A stretch of DNA of 64,000 nucleotides from Polytrichum commune (lineage: Eukaryota > Streptophyta > Polytrichopsida > Polytrichales > Polytrichaceae): contig OX485806.1 in assembly GCA_950295325.1 (NCBI GenBank), forward strand, positions 52,077,169 to 52,141,168, written 5' to 3'. Below the pieces are notes generated by a model. That model saw nothing but the letters and a program-made list of their open reading frames with translations. It did no database searches and was not told where the DNA came from. Shown here piece by piece: positions 57,070 to 64,000 of the stretch (position 1 is its first letter; every line of letters starts with the position of its first letter). Position numbers and translations under genes: made by a program.

Positions 57070-58398
57070 CTCCCACTTTGGATTCTTGTCCTTCGCATTC
57101 TCCCTCTCCATGGGAGGCCTGCCGTAGAACTCCCACACCTCGCGTGAGGCCATGATGTTGCGAATCCACGAAGCTTGGTATGCCCGTTTCTTGTTCCCCA
57201 TATTGAAATAGCGGGAGATGTCACTGAGTCTGGTTTCGTCATCTGACCACACCACCAAGGCTTTCCACACCTTCAATTTCTCTTTTTGGTGATTGGGATC
57301 ATCCCACTCGGCCATGAGTTGGATTTTCTTCGACGCTTCCACGCTGTGTTGTCCGTCAATTAGCCAAAAATCGCCTTTCTGAATTGACGGCCACATATTC
57401 GGAGTGGGCATTCTTTTGTGTCCCTGGGGCATGACTACAATAGTTTGCCTATCGTCTTTGAATTGCTCACTCACTATCTGGACGATTATCCAATCGACGT
57501 AGGCATCTTCCTTTGCCCGAACACACTTTTCTGGTGGGGCTAGGTGACACTGAGCAATATTGATGTCAAATTTGAAGTCCCTACCCATGAAGAAACAGTG
57601 AGAACACTTGGTCGTGAAATTGTTCACGATTCTTTGGATCTCAGACGCATCCACTTCTTGTCCGGGCTTTAGCATGCGCAATTCTGGGGAAACTGGCTCG
57701 TCCGTCATAACTGATGCCGATTCTCTTTGCCTCTTTGAAGGAGTTGTCTGACGGCTGTTTGATGGCGTGGGTGTCTCACTATCCGCCGGTGTTGCCGTAG
57801 GCGTGGTTCTTCTTGAGTCAGCCGGAACCGCCCACGGCTTCCTCACTATTTGAGGTCTCGACGAGCCTGCGCCTTCTTCTGTTGTGGCCTTCCTCCTCAC
57901 CGGCTGTTGTGATTTTGACTTGCTCTGTTGAGCCTTGTTTAATGCGTTGATTGCTTGGTTAAGCTTTGTAAACCTGGTTGCCACCTTTGTGTTTGAAATG
58001 CTTCCATCTACGAAGATAGACTCTGGTTTAATAACCTCTAGCTCAATGCAAGTTTCTTTTACGTACAGGGGGTCAAATGCCTCAGAGAATTGATGCATGA
58101 ACATGTGCACATTCTGCATTGCAGAATTCTCGAGTATGACGTCCACGTAGTCACCTAGAGCCTGTACTGACACCACCTCCCACCCCATCAAAGTTGCCCA
58201 TGTGTTTTGATCCACTGTCCCAACTTTCATCACAAAGAGGATCTTGAATAGAGATGCCTTCACCACTTGGAGAGACCACGCAATCACCAACCCATCCTTA
58301 GGCACATAAGATTCATCTTCAGGTGTTTCGTGTTCCTGCCAAACCACATCTGGTGCGAGCATGAACCATCTTTCTCCAGGTCTTTTTTTGGGGGCCAT
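57070..58398 (-). CDS. first coding exon: DGQH-motif (ParB-superfamily-like) protein
   Basis: ATG 58398 follows acceptor TTTTCTTGCAG, so a 5' untranslated exon lies upstream. Donor GAG/GTGAGT ends the exon at 57070 after 443 codons. Residues 1-150 are an ordered-looking domain, 155-235 a Ser/Thr/Pro/Arg linker, 240-443 a second domain. Residues 342-357 read GDFWLIDGQHSVEASK, close to the (I/V)DGQHR-x2-A core of ParB/DGQHR-type proteins; downstream, ISRYFNMGNKKRAYQAS resembles the F-x2-(I/M)N-K segment of that group. The usual Arg after GQH is Ser. ParB-type folds bind nucleotides or DNA. The assignment rests on motif reading only. No stop breaks this exon. Confidence 0.6.
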
Positions 58399-58423
58399 CT
58401 GCAAGAAAACCACAACGCTGTTA

Positions 58424-58788
58424 GTTTCGGTCGTTCGACCCAAACTATTACAAATGTATATAAGCATGTTGACGGGAATAACTGATGTCATATATGTTGA
58501 GGTCACGAATTGGCAGGTTTGGGTAGATCGACCCAAACACAAGCCAGTAGTGGGTTTGATAATTGGCAACAATTATCTGCTGTATGAAATTAGCTCGATC
58601 GTGCAATACAAATTTTGAGATAGTAGGTCAAATAATTATTAGTGCTTGTTTTTTGATAACTTTCATATTTTTTAGATATAAATGTACATCCCAAAATAGA
58701 TATGTATAATAAATTTGTTTCATGAGATTTTATTTTATTGGCTCAATATGAATATGTTTTGCCATGGTTTGGGTCGTTCGACCCAAAG
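58424..58788. repeat. three dispersed palindromes upstream of the first coding exon
   Basis: Copies at 58424-58445 (one arm mismatch), 58517-58538 (one change) and 58767-58788 (last base changed). All lie in the presumed 5' intron or promoter of the minus-strand gene. Their flanks are unrelated. Confidence 0.85.
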
Positions 58789-59189
58789 CAGTACTGAAAC
58801 AAAAACAATTAGTTGTAGATTCTAGGTACCTTCAATTAATTTTTGTTGTGTCAATGTTCAAATATATAATGCTTAATCTATCATGCTTTAAATAGAATGC
58901 TTAAACTAGAATGCTTAATATAGAATGCTTGTGGTTAGTATAAGAAAGACATGTTTATGAAAGAAAAAAATTACCTGTTGTTGCAAGCTTAACAAGAAGC
59001 TTTTATTGCAAGTTGTTCTTGTGAGTGAAATCTCACAAGCAATTGTGCTTTGTATTGCAATGTAATCTCAGAAGCAGTTGTGCTCTGTATTACAATTGAA
59101 TCTCACAAACACGAGACAATATGAAGAATCTTAGAACATTCAACACTGTAAAGTTTATAGAGACTTTCAAATTCACAAATACTATGAAT
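58789..59189. other. upstream region of the minus-strand gene
   Basis: AT-rich, with short direct repeats (TAGAATGCTTAA at about 58890-58925; CAAGCAATTGTGCTTTGTATT and a CAGAAGCAGTTGTGCTCTGTATT variant at about 59037 and 59070). Probably holds the promoter and first exon of the minus-strand gene, which I cannot place. Confidence 0.35.
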
Positions 59190-59690
59190 ATCAAAATCCC
59201 TTAAGAATCTCAATCTCACAATTTCACAATTTCACAAACTCACAACCTTCAACACTCTCAATCTCACAACCATCTACACTTTGAATCTATCAACACTCTT
59301 AATCTCACAACCACCTACACTCTGAATCTATCAACAATATAGAACCCTCAACACTCTGAATATATGAACACTTTAAAACCCTCAACACTCTGAATCTATC
59401 ACCACTCTAAAACCCTCAACACTTTAAATCTATCAACACTCTAAAACCTCAACACTTTGAATCTATCAACACTCTAAAACCTCAACACTCTGAATCTATC
59501 AACACTCTGAAACCCTCAACCCTCAACACTCTGAAGCTATCAACACTCTCAAACCCTCAACCCTCAACACTCTGAAGCTATCAACACTCTCAAACCCACA
59601 ACACTTTCAAACCCTTTCAAACCCTCAACACTTTGAAACCCTTAACACTTTGAAACCCACAACACTCTGAACCCCACAACAAAGAGAGGA
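59190..59690. repeat. CTCAACACTCTGAATCTATC minisatellite
   Basis: Units of 15-35 bp built from CTCAACACTYTGAA, TCTATCAACACTCT and AAAACCCT repeat about 20 times with variation. No coding role. Confidence 0.8.
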
Positions 59691-59737
59691 ATCACACAAG
59701 AATCACTCAAGCTATCAACACCCTAAACTCACAAACT

Positions 59738-59959
59738 ATGGCGCATGGAAGTGGAAACTACGCGCTAATGAAACAGAAAGGAGGGAGGAAGAGAATGTGC
59801 GAAAGCACGCGTCGCTTTGTGGAGGCGGCGCTTCAAAAGAGGCAGCACTTCCAGGAGCGGCGCGGAGCTCATTTGGTGCGAAGAGGTGAAAAATACCCGG
59901 AAAGGGCAACCTTTCGGGTTTTGTTGCCCTCGGGCAAAGGTCCTACAACGCGGCTTTAG
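59738..59959 (+). CDS. small basic ORF (73 residues), uncertain
   Basis: Opens with ATG after CACAAACT just beyond the minisatellite. It encodes a Gly/Arg/Lys-rich protein (MAHGSGNYALMKQKGGRKRM at the start). The ORF is GC-rich in an AT-rich setting and oriented away from the minus-strand gene. The 3' part overlaps inverted repeats (GGGCAAC/GTTGCCC). No motif known; it may be chance. Confidence 0.25.
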   Translation: MAHGSGNYALMKQKGGRKRMCESTRRFVEAALQKRQHFQERRGAHLVRRGEKYPERATFRVLLPSGKGPTTRL

Positions 59960-59989
59960 GGTGCCCATTGGATTAGGGCATCCAGGCAA

Positions 59990-61865
59990 ATAGGGTTACG
60001 GGGCAGCCCTAATCCTAAACCCTTACCGCACTTCCTTTAGCAGCATTTGATTTGTTCCGAAACAGGTCCATAGCCTAAGGTATTGCACAAAATTTTTAAT
60101 TTTCCAAAGTACTTCAACTTATTGGCTTCTAAGCCGTTTAGAGACTTTAGATAAAGAACACAATTCATTTGACATTGAACTATGTCATCTTAGTTGAACA
60201 TCTTTCCCAACTCTGATTTCAATGTATTGAATTGAATGGTCCTTAATTGGAATTGCTAACATTGAGATTAAGCCATGATATGTTTTATAATTGCGCATGT
60301 GTAGACATATGGAATCACAAATGCTCAAAGGCAATTACAATGTTTAATATTATTAGTATGGTAACCATTTACATGGTTTGATAATATGATTACGTATTGT
60401 AATTTCTATGTTGTTTAATGTTGGAGGACAAGGCTATAGCCTATTAGAGATCCCCTAATAAGTAACATTACACTAACTCAATTACACAAGTTTATGTATC
60501 GTCAATTATTATAATATGGAATTAGGCAAAATGTATTGACAACTTGTCATAGTTTTTTTTGTCAAAAACAGAAAAAATCGGTTGTTTTATTTATATTATG
60601 AAACATTAATATATTTATATGGAAGTTAAACATGAGAAGCATAATGATTACAAATGTAATCCCTACACCCCCATGAGTTCAACATCATCTGAAGCCATTC
60701 AAGTAAACACTTTATTGGTCAATGGTCGCTCCACATACATTAAACACATATATTAGGGTTTAGGGTTTAGGGTTTGTTGGCAGAGGTAAAGCAAGTTCAA
60801 ATAAAAACAATAAATTGGGACTTGTTGCACCACAAGCCATAAATGATTGGCACATATGTCAAATGACGGGGCCTTAGTGCTTGTAAATTTAAATACAAAT
60901 TTTTTTAATCATGACAACATTTTAATTGGAGGATGAGAAATACGGTTGTGTGAACGTTTAGGGTCTAAACTCACTAAAGCGAACTTGTGATATAGTGGTC
61001 ATAATCAGGTCATCCTTAGTACGTGGAGACTAATAACAAGGTTATAGTACATACGATCTTTATCATGTGAATATGTTATTTGAAATAATTACACATTATA
61101 TACTAATGAAAGGAACATTTGATTTTGTGAATGTTATGAGGACATACATTCCCAACTTTGCATGTTTTGCTCATAAACAATGCTAAAATTAAAATGTATT
61201 TGAGGATAGGTTCAAACATCCTTGGAAAACTGAACTAGAATGTGACATTTGTGCTTGAAATTTCATTAATGACTTCCACAAAGGTTAGTCATTGTCATAG
61301 TTGCATGCTTGAGAATGGAGTAACGTTGTGTGCACACTTTACAAATGACATATTGTGAGCTTTAAGAGTTTTTTCTCATTTGCACAATGTCATGTTTGTT
61401 TTTTGTTGTTAATATTATATATTTCCTCTTTTGATGGTCTCATTAGCTACTTTAACGGTTGTATTTAGTGACTTTTACCATATAGAGTTAAACGATGTTG
61501 CCACATTTTTGTCAAAATAATTGTTAAAATATATTATAATGTTTGAGTTCAAATAGAGTAATATCTTGCAACATAATTTATTATGTTCCTTAGATGGATC
61601 AAAGGGAAGTTGTTGGGAATTATTTTCTAAATCTTATATCAGATCTACATTTCCTTTAATGCACTTGTTAAAATACATACCGCTACTACCCTTCCTACCA
61701 ATGGTGCAAGTCATATTCACTTTAAAAAATAAAAAACGGATACAATATCTCAAATAGTGACAATTCATATTTATTCTACATACAGAATATATGTGAACTC
61801 AGATAACTTGATGGTTGGGGCACCGAAGAGCCACGCTTAGTACACATTTTCTATTATAAACACGA
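59990..61865. other. AT-rich spacer
   Basis: No gene. Contains a telomere-like run at 60753-60774 and otherwise low-complexity AT-rich sequence. Confidence 0.4.
60753..60774. repeat. interstitial plant-type telomere repeat
   Basis: Three tandem TTTAGGG units. This is the common plant telomere unit but far too short for a chromosome end. Confidence 0.7.
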
Positions 61866-61960
61866 GGCGGGAAAGTATGTCAGAAGGTTTGAATTACCGG
61901 CTAAAGGGGAATCAAGCGGGAAAGGTATCCAAGAGGAAGCAGGGCAGCGGATGCGGACAG

Positions 61961-61966
61961 TATAAA
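61961..61966 (+). promoter_or_regulatory. possible TATA box
   Basis: TATAAA lies in a GC-richer stretch (61870-62060), followed by CT-rich sequence and a good splice donor (CTACAAG/GTTAGAG at about 62056). It could start a transcript whose first intron holds the palindrome array. Speculative. Confidence 0.3.
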
Positions 61967-62182
61967 GGGCCAGCCTCCCCGAAAAGTCGGTCCTTTTTGC
62001 TCATCTCCCTCTCCAGAAATTGCAGCAAGCTCTCTCACTTGGAGCTCCACTACAAGGTTAGAGCACACTAGCATTCATGAGCAAGCAATCACAACATTCA
62101 TCCATGACTTTTATTTCCATACATATCCTATATTTAGAATTCACCATATTCATGCCGCATTATACGGCGTATTTTACGGACA

Positions 62183-62764
62183 GTTTGGGTCGCCCGACCC
62201 AAACCTAACCCCACAGTGGCCAGGTAGTAGGGTTGACTCAGAGCCCATCCCCCCCCCCCCCCACATAGTTTAGGTCGGTCGACCCAAACCCTTCTCCACA
62301 GTGGGAAAGTACTGGGGTTGACTCCGAGCCCATCCCCCCCTACATAGTTTGGGTCGGTCGACCCAAACCCTTCCCCACAGTGGGCAAGTACTAGGGTGGA
62401 CTCTGAGCCCATGCCCCCCCTACAAGGTTTGGGTCGGTCGACCCAAACCCTTCCCCACAGTGGGCAAGTACTGGGGTTGACTCAGAGCCCATCCTTTCCT
62501 ACATAGTTTGGGTCGTTCGACCCAAACCTTTCCCCACCGTGGGCAAGTACTAGGCTAAACCCTAAAGCCCATCCCCCTTTATATAGTTTGGGTCGGTCGA
62601 CCCAAACCCTTTCCCACATATTGCAGGTGCTAGGATGGACTCTTAGCCCATCCCCCCTGCAAGGTTTAGGTTGGTTGACCCGAACTTTAGCTCGCAGTGG
62701 GCAGGTATCACAGATGACACTGACCCAATCCCGCCCCACAAGGATTGGGTCAGTTGACCCAAAC
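62183..62764. repeat. palindrome array with 79-80 bp period, eight copies
   Basis: Copies start at 62183, 62268, 62347, 62427, 62506, 62586, 62664 and 62743. The palindrome is the one found in the 53.7-58.8 kb gene. Between copies lies a different, shared spacer with CCCACAGTGGGCAAGTACT and GAGCCCATCCCCCC. The last two copies are degenerate. Remnants of the spacer (CCCAAACCCTTCCCCAC) reappear at about 63265. Confidence 0.95.
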
Positions 62765-63431
62765 CCACGGGTAGATCACTTAGTGCATTTTAAAAAACGA
62801 CGTGCGGCATAATATAGAGAGGATTAAAATCATTTGAAATAAAAATTATAAAGGAATTCCAAATAATGAAGGGGCCATTAAATGTAGACAATCCCATTAT
62901 AAGTAAGTTAGATGGACATAAAACGTGGGCCATTAGTTTTTGTAAAATTAATATAGGGGCTGAAGATAAAGATCCTAGAAGGTATGTTTAGTATGGTATG
63001 TAAATGGGTTTAGGACTCACGGGGATGGATGATAATTGGGATTTCCATTTGTCCAAAAATGAATTAAAATGAATATAGAGTACAAAAAATTGCAATGACT
63101 TGGACAATATAAGTAATGAAAGGGTGCAAACAAATGGGCCATTTTTGAAATTGAAGTAATTATAGGGAGGCTTTAATTCAACCCTCTAAGGTAAATAGCC
63201 CCAAAACAAATAACCCCCAGCCGCACGTGGTGCACAAAAATGCCTTAGAGTGATCTACCCGTGCCCAAACCCTTCCCCACTGTGACCCAAACCCTGACCC
63301 CGTTCTCCCTCAACAATAGTACTCATACAAACAGGTGTCATGATTAGGTGTCCCCGTATTTCATGAAGTGAAATAGTTTGATTATTTTCCTTTTGGACCA
63401 TAAAACTTGTGTGCCGCTTTGACAAGGCTCG
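62765..63431. other. AT-rich spacer
   Basis: No gene; a partial spacer unit of the palindrome array lies at about 63255-63300. Confidence 0.4.
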
Positions 63432-63890
63432 ATGTGTATGTGTGTAGGCACGATGGAGGGATTTAATGGACAAGGGGATTGCTCCTCTGAAGACATAGCC
63501 ACTTGGTTATCTGCATCCGAGGATGAGCTTGACATTGTTGGGGAGTCAACAATGGATGACAGTGCAGATGAAGATCATTTGGATTTACCTTCGCCTTCCG
63601 TACACCCCTGTCCCATTGGTGAATGTACGGGACTTTCAAGGGCTTCGTGGGTGAATTTGGAGGTGGTACTTCTTAATGACAGTGGAGTTGTTGTGGCAGA
63701 GGGTATTTGTCAAAACACCCATCCACAAGATTGCATTGATGAAAACCCGCTTGGCATCGAGGACGTTGGGGTTGTCATATTGGAGTCGCTCGTTCATTCC
63801 GAGGTGGATCCCACTCATAGGTTCTCTGTCGCGCACCTCTCCATGAGGAGTGGCCAAAACACCATGGGCACAAGGGGGACCCCGGAGTGA
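63432..63890 (+). CDS. CACTA TNP1-like accessory protein fragment
   Basis: 152 codons open from ATG 63432. After an acidic start (STMDDSADEDHLDLPSPS) comes WVNLEVVLLNDSGVVVAEG, then a segment with PLGIEDVGVVILESLV. This is the beta-rich domain of plant CACTA accessory proteins (V-x-L-x-n-x2-G-x-vVA-x-G ... LG-x3-V-x-I). The expected LG-A-G-x-V-x-WP end is missing: the frame runs into the 174-bp direct repeat at 63827 and stops at 63890. A truncated or rearranged copy; compare 3246-3662. Confidence 0.55.
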   Translation: MCMCVGTMEGFNGQGDCSSEDIATWLSASEDELDIVGESTMDDSADEDHLDLPSPSVHPCPIGECTGLSRASWVNLEVVLLNDSGVVVAEGICQNTHPQDCIDENPLGIEDVGVVILESLVHSEVDPTHRFSVAHLSMRSGQNTMGTRGTPE

Positions 63891-64000
63891 CACCCGGGAC
63901 TTGTGGCGCCGTTGGTGAGAGGGCCCAAGTGATCCTAGTGTGGGTGAGGGCCCCGGGCGTTGGGAACGCCTCCCACCCACAAAGACTAGGAGGCATGAGG
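63827..64000 (+). repeat. GC-rich direct repeat, copy 2 (cut by window end)
   Basis: Gap-free match to 7075-7248 with about eight mismatches. It begins inside the TNP1-like ORF and reaches the window end, so its true length is unknown. Confidence 0.7.

Noticed and set aside
60753-60774. Chromosome end
   Set aside because: Only three TTTAGGG units inside ordinary sequence.
62134-62812. ORFs across the palindrome array
   Set aside because: Open only because of the repeat structure; they contain the palindrome translated again and again.

Overview
This is nuclear DNA of a land plant. It is AT-rich, gene-poor and full of decayed transposons. The one clear host gene is an eight-exon NF-YC subunit (23952-27653). 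Its coding introns, the plant-type (TTTAGGG) telomere-like run at about 60753 and the abundance of CACTA, hAT, PIF/Harbinger, copia, gypsy-like and RNase-H-carrying LINE remnants suggest a large-genome vascular plant (fern, lycophyte or gymnosperm). That placement is inference.

Layout. 1-1210: gag remnant. 1250-3660: degenerate minus-strand coding, ending with a CACTA TNP1-like fragment. 4070-6838 and 18522-21816: two copies of one 2.6-2.8 kb LTR in opposite orientation, each with its own near-identical 5-bp target duplication, so probably solo LTRs. The right one contains a 660-bp hAT-like insertion. 8930-11112: CACTA transposase remnant with a recognisable 3' terminus. 11844-12315 and 28997-30568: two members of a hAT-like MITE family, the second interrupted by a 1,096-bp hAT element. 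30577-35250: a 5'-truncated LINE on the minus strand, itself split by a 716-bp element with perfect terminal repeats. 38586-42860: a Harbinger-type transposase pseudogene facing a second ORF across a 300-bp tandem array, followed by a 344-bp tandem repeat. 45370-47255: hAT-like remnants. 48852-50948: copia LTR and gag/protease remnants.

The least familiar region is 51530-58800, minus strand. Exons with matching phases and good splice sites encode a protein with a DGQH (ParB-superfamily-like) motif, an unknown domain, a Pro/Glu-rich linker and an FCP1-like HAD domain, followed by two orphan Ser/Lys-rich exons. A 22-bp palindrome (arms TTTGGGTCG and CGACCCAAA, variable centre) sits in every intron joining the four main exons, upstream of the first coding exon and twice inside the linker exon, 15 copies in all. 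Eight more form a 79-80 bp period array at 62183-62764. Each array has its own spacer, so the palindrome is the shared unit. The main frame carries three isolated stops, so this copy may be decaying.

62.8-64 kb holds a TNP1-like CACTA fragment and a 174-bp direct repeat shared with 7075-7248. Most elements are dead. Exon boundaries and element ends come from reading the sequence by eye, not from transcripts or database searches.
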